DNA of 34,409 bases from positions 1-34,409 of the forward strand of contig KV919275.1 in NCBI GenBank assembly GCA_002049455.2, read 5' to 3'. Source of the DNA: Porphyra umbilicalis. Taxonomy: Eukaryota; Rhodophyta; Bangiophyceae; Bangiales; Bangiaceae. Position 1 is the first letter of the stretch. The number at the start of each line of letters is the position of its first letter. Positions 1 through 8,653 of the stretch are shown in pieces. Both the position numbers and the translations under genes were made by a program. The notes beneath the pieces were generated by a model. It was not told the DNA's origin, did no database searches, and worked only from the letters and a program-made list of their open reading frames with translations.

Positions 1-59
1 ACGCCCCACGAATGACGGCGGTGATGTACTGTCCAGTCCCCCCCGCGCACGCCTTAGCC

Positions 60-195
60 TTGTCGGCGGTGATTTACAATCAAATCCTCCCCCACCCACC
101 CCCCTTGTAGACGGTGATTTAATATCCGATCCATCCCCACCCCCCCCCCCCTTGTCGGCGGTGATTTAATATCCAACACCCTCTGAATTTGCGAC
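60..195. repeat. Tandem repeat, about 45-47 bp unit, three copies
   Basis: Three units begin with TTGTCGGCGGTGATTT or a close variant at positions 60, 105 and 152. Each is followed by an AT-containing word (ATCCGATCC type) and a C-rich tract. Spacings are 45 and 47 bp. A fourth, isolated relative (GTAGGCGGCGATTTGATA) lies near 2280, so the unit is a dispersed repeat that has locally amplified. Confidence 0.6.
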
Positions 196-894
196 GTGAG
201 AATCAAAACTGCACCAGTGAGACAGCCGTGCAAGCCCCGCGCCCCGTTACGGTCGATCCATGCTGCACACGCTGTGAATTTGAATCGGGCCCGACGGCAA
301 CACCATGCCTGGTCTCGCATCGCTTCGCGTCGCTCGCGGCTCGGGCCCGACCGCGCCCCGATTCGCAGGTCGCAATATCGCCGAGTTTGCATTTCGAGGG
401 CCGAATTTGCGTCCTGAGCGAGATCTGGGTCGGCTGAGCGAGAACCGTTCTTAAATTTAACCGGTTTTTGATACTTGCCCATACTTGCAACCGGCTCGCC
501 CCGTATCCGACCATTGTGCTTTAATAGAAGAGACTCGAGTACCCGTGGGGCGGGCATGCCCCGCCAAGAGTGTCTTGTCGAACGCCCACCCCCCCCCGGT
601 GAACATCACCGACCCCCCATCCCACGCTTGGGCCCGCCCCATATACCTTGGCACGGGCGCGTGCAAAGTTTTACCGCCCAACAACCCCCCGCACAACCTC
701 CACACACTGCTCATACCTCACCCACCCTCCAGGACACACCCCAAAATCTACCCCCTGCACCCCCCACCACTCACGCCCCCCCCCCTCCCACTCTTCCCTC
801 TCCACGAATGACGGCCGTAATTTTCTGCCCAGTCCATGCCCACCCCCCTTCCTTCCTGGAGATGATGATTTTTTTATCCCCACCCAGACAACCG

Positions 895-930
895 CGATCG
901 TCTGTCGCCGGCCGATTTGCGTCGAGCCCC
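895..930 (+). repeat. Inverted repeat partner (left) of 2245-2280
   Basis: The reverse complement of 895-930 matches 2245-2280 at 31 of 36 positions without gaps. The conserved core reads GCAAATCGGCCGG followed by GACAGACGAT. Both copies sit in DNA unusually rich in TCGA words. This fits the ends of a decayed DNA transposon of about 1.4 kb, but I see no target-site duplication and no transposase between them. Confidence 0.5.
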
Positions 931-1265
931 TATCGAACCCTGTCGACGGCCATCGAGCGTCGAAATATGGGTTCGATACGGTCGGTCGATTGGCATCGAA
1001 GCAGCTATCGAAACCCCAGTTTCGATGATTTTCTCGATACCCCAGCGCACGCTGCACTCGACGTTCGGCCGTCGTCAACAGTTCCAAGAAGGCAGCCATA
1101 ATTGTTTTTTTGATTGGTCAGATCCATGGATGCTTGTCAGTCGCCACAATTTTTAACAGTAGCCCACCTCCTGGTCGGCCGCTTGGTGCGGCTCTGGCAC
1201 ATCGCCTGCGCGCCGCACCGAGCCGTCTTCGGTCCGACGCCTCATCCCGGCAGACTGGCGTCGCT

Positions 1266-1294
1266 GTGCTCACCGTACAGGTGAGCACTGTACG
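1266..1294. repeat. Interleaved inverted repeats
   Basis: GTGCTCAC (1266-1273) pairs with GTGAGCAC (1281-1288). CGTACAG (1274-1280) pairs with CTGTACG (1288-1294). The two stems interleave (a b a' b'), the order that forms an H-type pseudoknot if transcribed. A second small hairpin, CTCGTAC with GTACGAG, lies at 1533-1554. No host gene is recognised. Confidence 0.45.
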
Positions 1295-2244
1295 TGTGGC
1301 GCTCGGCGACTCCCTCCCCCCTCACAGCACCTGCGCCGTGCATCATACACGCCCTACTTCTACTCGTTCTTGAAGGTGAGTTGCGCTGCCATTTTTCCTT
1401 GTTGTTTGCACCTCCTGCGCCTCTTGTCCAGGCGTCCACAGCTGCTTTTGGGCTGGTCGTGCGGTCGTGCGGTCGTGCAGTTGCCGTTTACTTGTTGTCT
1501 TGCTCGCTGGGCCTTGGATCTCTTTTCACTCACTCGTACGGTGCAGTGTACGAGCTTGCGGTGGTCGCTGCTTTTCTTGCCCCCCTTCCCCCCCTTCCTC
1601 TCCAGCTCATCCCCGTTCACTTCTGCGCTGCTCTTCCACATGTGTACTGTTACTCTCTCTTTCGACTGTATGTATCTGGATGCCTTTCTTGCTCTTTCTT
1701 GGTAGGGTCCTTCGCAGGGTCGATGCTCGGCAAGCGCGGTTTGAGTTTCACCAATGACCGCGTGGTGGCAGCCAGCCGAGTGAGCGGGTGTGTTGCGAAG
1801 GGAAGTGTGCCATCTGTATGCGCGTGAGTGGAGGGTTTGGGGGGAGTGGACGGAGCGTTGGCGCCGTTGCGGCCACTCGGAGACATGCGGGGGAACCAGG
1901 CGGGGTGGCGTGTGAGTCGGGTGATGCAGGCCCGTGCATCTGGCTTGCGGGAGAACCCCCTCGAGTGTTAGGGGGTGCTTTGATGTGTTGGCGTGAGCCA
2001 GAGAGAAACATGGGTCTTTTTTCGGCCGCAGTCGTAGCGGTCACAGCAGGCAAAAAACCCTTCATTCTCAACTGGACACGTGTCATTCTGTTTAATCGCA
2101 CGCCTGGTTCAGGCACGGCTGTAAGCAGCCATCGAAATGCTATCGACGCCCCATCGATGCCTCGATCGCCCGCTCTCGTATCAACATACGACGAAGACCG
2201 GTTTCGACACGGGCATCGACGACTATCGCGATGCGTCGAAAAAA

Positions 2245-2280
2245 GGGGTTCGATGCAAATCGGCCGGGGACAGACGATTG
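2245..2280 (-). repeat. Inverted repeat partner (right) of 895-930
   Basis: This is the right copy of the 36-bp inverted repeat. It runs directly into the GGCGGCGATTTGATACC unit related to the tandem repeat at 60-195, which links both repeat types to one mobile family. Confidence 0.5.
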
Positions 2281-2369
2281 TAGGCGGCGATTTGATACCC
2301 GATCCAACCCGACACGCCACCACGGCGGCGCCCCCATTCGCCCACCCCCCCGACGTGCCATACGGGCCG

Positions 2370-2453
2370 GCCGGCCACGGCGGCGGCGCCGCCGCCGCGC
2401 TGGCAGCGGCGGCGGCAGCCCCAGCAGCAGCGGCGGCGGCCGCGTACGGGCCC

Positions 2454-2485
<32 letters not shown>

Positions 2486-3235
2486 AGCGGCAGCGGCGGC
2501 AGCCGCATACGGGCCCCCGGCGGCGGCGGAGGCAGACGGCTGGCGGCAGCGGCGGCGGCGGCGGTGGCGGTGGCGATGGCGGTGGGGGCCTGGGGGGTGG
2601 CGCCCTAGGCGGCGGCGGTGGGGGAGGGGGTGGGGGGCCGCCGCCGCCGCCGGCAGCGGTGGCAGTGGGCGGGGGGGGGGGGGGCGGGCAGTGGTGGCCG
2701 CGGCGGCGGCGGCGGCGGCAGCGGCGGCGGTGGCCTGAGCGGTAGCGGCCTGGGCGGTGGCGGCCTGGGGCGGGGCTGCCTGGGCGACGGCGGCCTGAGG
2801 GGGGGCGGCCTTGGCGGCGGCGGCCTGGGCGGCGGCGGCGGCGACGGCGGCGGCAATGACGGCGGCGGGGACTCCCCCCGGTGGTCCCTCCCCCCCACCC
2901 CCCCGCCGCCGGTCGGGGACGGCACCTGGGAAGGCGACCCCCCCCCCCCGCGCGCCGCGTCGCTGCCGCCGCCGGGGGTGGCGCCGGGCTGTGGGGGGGG
3001 CGGTGACCCGCCTGGGGCGGCGCCGCCGCCGCCGGCGCCGCCGCGGGCGGCGGCGGCGGCGGCAGTGCCGCCATGGGCGGCTCCTTGGGGGGGAAGGGGG
3101 GGCGGGGGCCGCCGCCGCAGCCGGGGGGGGGGATGGCCCGCCTGGGCCGCCGCCCCGGCCGCCAGCCGCGGCGGCGGCGGCGGCGGCGGCGCGGGCGGGG
3201 GCGGCGCGGGCGGGGGCGCCAAAAGGGCGGTACGC
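2370..3235. repeat. GCC/GGC-rich simple-repeat block
   Basis: The block is almost entirely GCC/GGC trinucleotide runs with interspersed poly-G and poly-C tracts. It yields long alanine, glycine, proline and arginine runs in every frame on both strands. No frame shows a domain. Many G runs could form G-quadruplexes on one strand. It separates the left repeat region from the PAN/Apple gene. Confidence 0.7.
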
Positions 3236-3447
3236 CTTTTTTTTTGCGCACGCGCGCGCCATCGCGGCGCCCCCCCTCTGCTCGTGCTGTGCGACGCTGT
3301 GGTGGCTACTCGGCGCGCCGCACCGCGCGGGGAGGAGGGGGGGGTGGGGGGGGGGGGGGGGGGGTGGTCGTGGGGGCAGAGTGGCTGCTTGCCGAGAGGG
3401 CGGGGGGGTTTGGGTGTCCCCACTGTAGGCCCCCCCCCCGTTTTTGG

Positions 3448-3451
<4 letters not shown>

Positions 3452-3483
<32 letters not shown>
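3452..3483. repeat. Homopolymer run of 32 T
   Basis: An uninterrupted run of 32 T follows a C-rich tract. Read on the minus strand it is a 32-nt A run and could mark the tail of a retroposed transcript, but no upstream body with a recognisable sequence is present on that strand. A length polymorphism or an assembly slip would be expected here. Confidence 0.8.
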
Positions 3484-3484
<1 letters not shown>

Positions 3485-4397
3485 TCCCGCCTTGCCCCGC
3501 CAGCTGTTTTCATCAACACGGCCGTGGGTGCCCGCTCTGGCCGCCCCCCGGTGCACGTGGATGAGGGGTGGCGGCGGGCGCGGGTCTGAGGCGGCGACTC
3601 TGCCGCGGCCGCCGTCCGTACCACCCTTGACGGCTCCCCAGACCGCCGCGCCGCTGCATGAGCGGGCTGGCCGGTTTTGGCTGGCGCGCCCGCCACTGGG
3701 CCCCCGCGCTCATGAGCGGGTGGGGCGATAATCGTGACACGGCGATGAATGGGTAACCGATTGGGCGCTCCTCCCCTCCCCCCCCCCCCCCACCACCCAG
3801 GCGACCCCCCCCCCCCCCCCCATCGGGCGCCTCCCACCCCGCATCGGGGGCCCGCTGGGGAGCGGCAATTTTTTCCCCCAGTGGGCCCGGCCATTGGTGA
3901 GAGGTGCGAGCGGCGGGGAGTCGGTGGCCGAGGTGCTGCATGCGGCATGCCGGTGGGCGACGACAAACCACCCCATCGCCCCACCGCGGCCTGCGGATCA
4001 TCTGGCAGGTGGCCCGCCACGGCTCAGCGGTGGTCCCGCGACGCATCATGAGGCCTCGGAGGAACCCGGCGGGTGGACGAGGAGGCGGCCGCCGGCGGGC
4101 CGCCTGCTGGACGCTGACTGGCAGGGGTGTGCACAAGAGGTGCCCGCGGGTGGGCGCTCGCTGGCCACAGCACTGACTGGTGCCCCGCAAGGCACGGGCG
4201 GGCGGCTGGTGTGCAAGCGTCGGCCGCGGCCGTGACCGATTCCCCGACGGCCCCACCGCCGTCGACGGCCCGCCCGTGTCGACAGTGGGGAGGTGCTGCT
4301 GCTGGGACCCTGTCACCCTGGACCTTGCCCCGCCCAGTCGCGCCCCGCCCCCGCCCAGGCCCCGTTCTTTTCCTCCTCCTCTGCGGGTGCCGCGAGG
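3484..4397. other. Region upstream of the PAN/Apple gene
   Basis: No supported gene. It contains a 12-bp perfect palindrome CGCTCATGAGCG (3707-3718), C10 to C14 tracts (about 3780-3825), and a strong hairpin: 3848-3860 pairs with 3876-3888 at 12 of 13 positions around a T-rich loop. The last ~30 bases before the PAN/Apple ATG are pyrimidine-rich (TTCTTTTCCTCCTCCTCTG), as in a transcript leader. I see no clear TATA box. Confidence 0.45.
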
Positions 4398-5218
4398 ATG
4401 GCACTGATGGCGCGCCCGCGCGGCCAGTGGCTGGCGGTGGCGGCGGTGGTGGTGGCGGCAGTGGTGGCGGCGGTTGTGGGGGTGGCGGCGGCGGCGGCGG
4501 CCGCCGCGGGAGCTCCCCACCGTGCGGTGGCGGCCACCATCATGGTGCCGACCGCGGGGCGGGCGACGACGCCGGCGGCCGTGACGACCACGGCGGGCAT
4601 TGCCTTTGGGCTGTCGCACGGCATCTACCGCGGGACCAACTGCAAGTTCCCGTTTGGTGGCGCCTTTCGCGGGGGGGCCGTCTCCACGGCGGGCCCCTGC
4701 ATCTCGGCGTGCGCGGCCGACCGGCGGTGCACCCACTACCTGTTCGACCAGTCCGCCAATGGCCACGGGTACTGCTACCTGCTGCTGGGGCCAGTGGCCC
4801 TGGAAGCGGCGACGGTCCACTGGCGGCCCGGCCATGGGCGCGCCTGTGGGCTGGTGCCGAGCCGGGTGGCGCCGCCGCCGCCGCCGCCGACGCCGCCGCC
4901 GACCGCCGCGCCGTCGTGGTGGACCCAGTCGGGGATTGGCTTTTCCATCACGGCCGACGCGCTCGCAGCTACCGCGTCCGACTGTGACTTCCCGGGCGTT
5001 GCGGACTTGGCAGACGCGGCGTTTGCGTCGCCGGCGGCGTGCACCGCCGCGTGCGTGTCGTGGCAGACGTGCACTCACTTTGTGTTTCAAGCCACCCGCG
5101 GCACGGGGTGGTGCTACCTCAAGGGCGGGCCCGCAACGCTGGACGGTGCTGCCGCAAAGGGCGTCGGCTCGGGGCTGGTGTGTGGGCTGCTGCTCGGCAG
5201 GGTGCCGCCACTGCCGAC

Positions 5219-5261
<43 letters not shown>

Positions 5262-6740
5262 ACGGTGGCGGTGGCGGCCACACCAACGCCGCTGCCGGCG
5301 TCGGTGGTGTCCTCGTCGGGGGTTGCCTTTGTTGCCACCGCCGACGGCGCGCTCGTCGCCCCCGACTGCGACTACCCGGGGGTGGGCGACTTTGCAGACG
5401 CGGCCGCCCCCTCGGCGGCGGCCTGCGCCGCCGCGTGTGTGGCGCGGGCCGAGTGCACCTACTTTGTGTTTCAAGGCACCAGCGGCACGGGGTGGTGCTT
5501 CCTCAAGGGCGGGCCCGCAACGGTGGAGGGCGCCGTGACAACGGGCGTCGGCTCGGGACTGGACTGTGGGCTGCTGCCCTACCGGCTGGCGCCGCCGCCG
5601 CCGCCGCCGCCGCCGACGGTGGCCGTGGTGGCCACACCAACGCCGCTGCCGGCGTCGGTGGTGTCCTCGTCGGGGGTTGCCTTTGTTGCCACCGCCGACG
5701 GCGCGCTCGTCGCCCCCGACTGCGACTACCCGGGGGTGGGCGACTTTGCAGACGCGGCCGCCCCCTCGGCGGCGGCCTGCGCCGCCGCGTGTGTGGCGCG
5801 GGCCGAGTGCACCTACTTTGTGTTTCAAGGCACCAGCGGCACGGGGTGGTGCTACCTCAAGGGCGGGCCGGCAACGGTGGAGGGCGCCGTGGCAACGGGC
5901 GTCGGCTCGGGACTGGACTGTGGGCTGCTGCCCTACCGGCTGGCGCCGACCCCCTTCCTGCAAGGCACGCCCACGCCGATGCCGACGCCGACGCCCACCC
6001 CCGCCAGCTGCAACGCCCGTCCGCAGGACTGTGACGACACCGAGGCGGCCATTGCGGCGCGCTACCTCGGCAGCCAGTGCCTGTCGGCGGCCGACGGGGG
6101 CGCGCTGGTCATGACCGCCGGCGCCCTCGCCGACTCTGTCGCCGCGATCCGGGCGGGCGGCTGTTGCGCGCTCGAGGTGGACCGGGCGGCGCTGCTCGGC
6201 TTTGCGCGCCTCCTCCTCTCTGCCGACACTTGCGCGGGGGCAGACGTGCCGCCGCCGCCGCCGGGGGTGGTCACCACCGGGCCCACCAACAGCACAAAGG
6301 TGCCGACCGGGGCTGGCGTGGCCGTGCCGGCAGTGGGCGCCGACGCGTTGGCAGAGGGGCTGCTGGACGCCCTCGCCGCGGGCGTGCCGGCGGCGGGCTC
6401 TGCGCCCGCCGCCCGGCTGGCAGTCGTCGCCTCTGTACGGGCGGGCGTCGGCGCGGCGCAGCAGCCGCGGCCGGCGGCCCAGTCGGGAGCCGCCGGCGAG
6501 GCGGTGCCGCGGCCGGCGCGGTGGGCCGTGGTGCTGGGCGCGTCCAACCCCGACCCGGTGGCCGCCGCAGACGCGGCGGCGCCCCCCCCCGCCACGTGCT
6601 GCTCGTCCCAGTTCAACTATGGCGGCCACGGCTGCTGCTCCAGGTGGTGCTGGGCGATTGCCGACATCCTGCCGCTCTTCACCATCGACGAGTGCTGCAG
6701 GGGCACCCTGCAGCCTTTTGCGAATCACTGCTGGGCGTGA
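4398..6740 (+). CDS. Secreted or surface protein with four PAN/Apple-like modules
   Basis: The 780-residue product starts with a signal peptide (arginine near the start, then a long Ala/Val core to about residue 37). Four modules follow at about 67-153, 179-268, 308-395 and 426-514. Each has six cysteines in the order C, AC-AAC-like pair, EC/TC, GWC/GYC, and a final CG, with THYLF/TYFVF cores. This is the PAN/Apple layout known for protein or carbohydrate binding outside the cell. Proline runs (PPPPPPP) and TPTPLP segments link the modules, as in cell-wall proteins. About residues 538-610 hold a second cysteine-containing segment, and 734-780 a dense cysteine region (CCSS, GHGCCSRWCW, ECC). 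Modules 3 and 4 are nearly identical. I chose ATG 4398 over an in-frame ATG at 4293 because it places the signal sequence at the N-terminus and follows a pyrimidine-rich leader. A cell-wall or recognition role is inference. Confidence 0.85.
5261..5968 (+). repeat. 354-bp in-frame tandem duplication (two copies)
   Basis: 5261-5614 and 5615-5968 are near-identical, offset by exactly 354 bp (118 codons). Each unit codes for one PAN/Apple-like module plus its linker. The main differences are a few substitutions (for example GCTTC versus GCTAC in the GWC region) and the length and content of the linker at the unit ends. The near-identity indicates a recent unequal exchange or ongoing conversion. 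Confidence 0.85.
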
Positions 6741-6893
6741 GGTGGGTGGGTGGGTGGGTGGGGGGGGGGGGGCGTGGGGAGGGGGGCCGTTGAGCCTCTG
6801 GTCGGCGGCATCCACGGTGGGGTATCCCGGCGGGGGGGATGGGGGGGGGGGGGGGGAGGGGGGGGCAGGGCGGGTGCCTCAACTGGGAGAGGG

Positions 6894-6901
6894 CATAAAA
6901 G
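6894..6901 (+). promoter_or_regulatory. Possible TATA-like element
   Basis: CATAAAAG is the only A/T-rich core-promoter-like word in more than 1 kb of G-rich DNA. No convincing coding sequence follows, so the call rests on the word alone. Confidence 0.15.
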
Positions 6902-7423
6902 CGGGTACGTGTGCGTGGCGCGGTCGTTTGCGCGGATCCACCCGGCGGGCCGGCGCGCGTAAAGGCGGCAAGAGCACGGCGGGGAAGAGGGGGGGGGGGA
7001 GGCTGCCGAGCGAGGGCGGCGCCGGCGCCTCGCCATGTCGATAGACCCCCCCCCCCCCCCCCCGAGCGAGGATGGGCGGTAGGGTGGACGACCGCGCCGG
7101 CGGCGGACCGCGCCCAGCCCCCCTGCCCCCACCGCCCGCCGTCTGGCGGCACACAGCTCGCGCCGCAGCCCCCCCCACAGGACGGTGCAGAGGCGGGAGT
7201 GCCTCGCCGGGCGGGCGCACAAACGGCCTGCGGCCGCCCCTCTGCGCGGCGCAGAGAAGAGGGCGCACCGTTGTGCTGGGGGCGGGCGTCGGCGAGTTTT
7301 GGGCGGGCCCGCGCAGGGGCGGGAGCGGCGGCTGGGCAGTGGGGGCGGGCCTTGGCGGCGGTGGGGGCGGGCGCAGTGGGCGGGCATGGCGGCCATTGCC
7401 CCGCTGCCCGAGGCGAGTCGCAG

Positions 7424-7444
7424 AAAAAAAAAAAAAAAAAAAAA
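7424..7444. repeat. Homopolymer run of 21 A
   Basis: A 21-nt A run lies in otherwise GC-rich DNA, like the 32-nt T run at 3452. It could be the tail of a retroposed sequence on the plus strand, but no target-site duplication was seen. Confidence 0.75.
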
Positions 7445-8348
7445 GGAAGCGGGGGGAAAAGAAGAGGTCAGGGTGTGCCGCCACCCCTCCCTCTTTCGTG
7501 AGCGGTTGTGGAGAGCACGGCGGCGGCGACGTTTGAATGCCGCCGCCCGCTGCCGGCCGGCCTGCCGTGGCCGTCGCCAATGTCGGCCGCCCGAGGGGTG
7601 GTCCCGGGGCGACGCTCACGCCAGGCGCCGCCGCGTCCACGCCCGGGAGGGATGGGGCACGACGCCGCGGCTGGGCGGGGGACCCCGCCCTGCCCTGCCC
7701 TGCTGGCGGCGCTGACCAAGGCCCCCCTGCCGCCGCCCACTACACCCCCTTTTTTCCCTCGCAGGCTGGTGTTGCTCAGCCGCCAGCGCGTCCCCACCGC
7801 CGCCGCCGTCGCTGGCGGCCTGCGTCGCCCCCCCCCCACGGTTCTCCCGACGCGGCGCTGCCGCACGGCTCCCGTCGGGCGGCGGCGGCGGCAGAGCTGT
7901 CTGCTGGCGCCGCCGCCGCACCCACCACCGCCACCATCACGCGTCCGCGGCGGGCACAAGTCTCCCGCAGGACTGATGGGTGGGGGGGGGGGGGGGCAAG
8001 GGGAAAAAAAAAATGGGAGGGCGGAGCGCGCGTCGTCGCCGCGCGCCGCCGCCGTGTGGCCGCCGTAGGGCGGGCGGGGCAGCCAGCAGCGTCGAGGCGG
8101 GGCGTGGCGCACGCGTCACTGACCACCCAACCCCGCCGCCCCCGCTCGCCGCCACCTGCTCTGGCAAGAGAGGGGAGGACCACCACGGTGGTGGCCACCA
8201 AAGCGGCGGTGGGGGTGGGGGCGCTCGTGTGTGCGCGCCCTGCAGGCATGTGGTATGTAGCATGGATGGAAAAAATGAAAACTTATTGCAAGGCAGATCG
8301 ATTAATCTATCAATTAATTGATTAAATGTGTCATTAGCGAAGCTTCTA

Positions 8349-8653
8349 GTGTCTATTCTACCGCAATCGGGCATCAAATGATGCCCGTTTGGACATCAAA
8401 TGATGCACCCTCTCCCAGGGCCAGAAAACGACGGTTCTACCCCCCCTGTTGAGGCAACTGGAGCACCCCCCGTTTGTATCTACAGCATATTGGCTGGGAT
8501 CTCCCCCAAGAAGAACAAGGCATCGCTGAGTCCGTTTCTGCAGTCGAAAAGAGCGTCAGAGGTCGGGAAGTACGAAAACGAGCGCTCCGAAAATGGGCAT
8601 CATTTGATGCGATTCGCATCAAATGATGCTGCGGTAGAATAGACAAGTGTCTA
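8349..8653. mobile_element. Hairpin-rich MITE-like element
   Basis: The left end GTCTATTCTACCGCA is mirrored at the right end as TGCGGTAGAATAGAC. Inside each end lie two copies of a 14-bp or near-14-bp self-complementary word, GCATCAAATGATGC or GCATCATTTGATGC (8371-8384, 8394-8405 partial, 8597-8610, 8616-8629). The interior of about 190 bp has no coding capacity I can support. A CTAG-containing word flanks both sides but is not a clean target-site duplication. Class unknown; a non-autonomous DNA transposon is the simplest reading. Confidence 0.6.

Larger units (their letters stand above)
1..2369. other. GC-rich region without a supported gene
   Basis: No reading frame here shows a recognisable domain. 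The stretch holds C-rich tracts, a short tandem repeat near the left end, clusters of TCGA/ATCGA words (about 885-1045 and 2120-2300), a pyrimidine-rich stretch with possible splice donors (about 1370-1700), and two small hairpin-forming sequences. Several long open frames exist on both strands, but they are what a high-GC sequence gives by chance. A truncated or diverged mobile element is the likeliest content of 885-2310, judged by the inverted repeat listed separately. Confidence 0.5.
6741..8250. other. G-rich region without a supported gene
   Basis: The stretch begins with GGTG/poly-G tracts (6741-6870) and has many GCC/GGC runs. A TATA-like CATAAAAG occurs at 6894-6901, and a 21-nt A run at 7424-7444. 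Open frames on both strands are long but give only Arg/Pro/Ala/Gly-rich translations with no domain. An unrecognised gene starting near 6950 cannot be excluded, since the TATA-like word is followed by GC-rich DNA. Confidence 0.4.

Noticed and set aside
1294..1827. 177-codon plus-strand frame rich in Leu, Cys and Ser that looks membrane-like
   Set aside because: The hydrophobicity comes from a pyrimidine-rich tract; there is no organised membrane segment pattern and the start lies within repeats.
1748..3556. 602-codon minus-strand open frame
   Set aside because: It runs through a T run and GCC/GGC repeats, giving poly-Lys, poly-Pro and poly-Ala; there is no coding signal.
2605..4020. 471-codon minus-strand open frame
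   Set aside because: It is the same repeat block in another frame, with homopolymer translations only.
3513..6815. 1100-codon minus-strand open frame opposite the PAN/Apple gene
   Set aside because: It is the GC-rich antisense shadow of a gene with a signal peptide and four conserved cysteine modules; the translation is Arg/Gly/His-rich with no domain.
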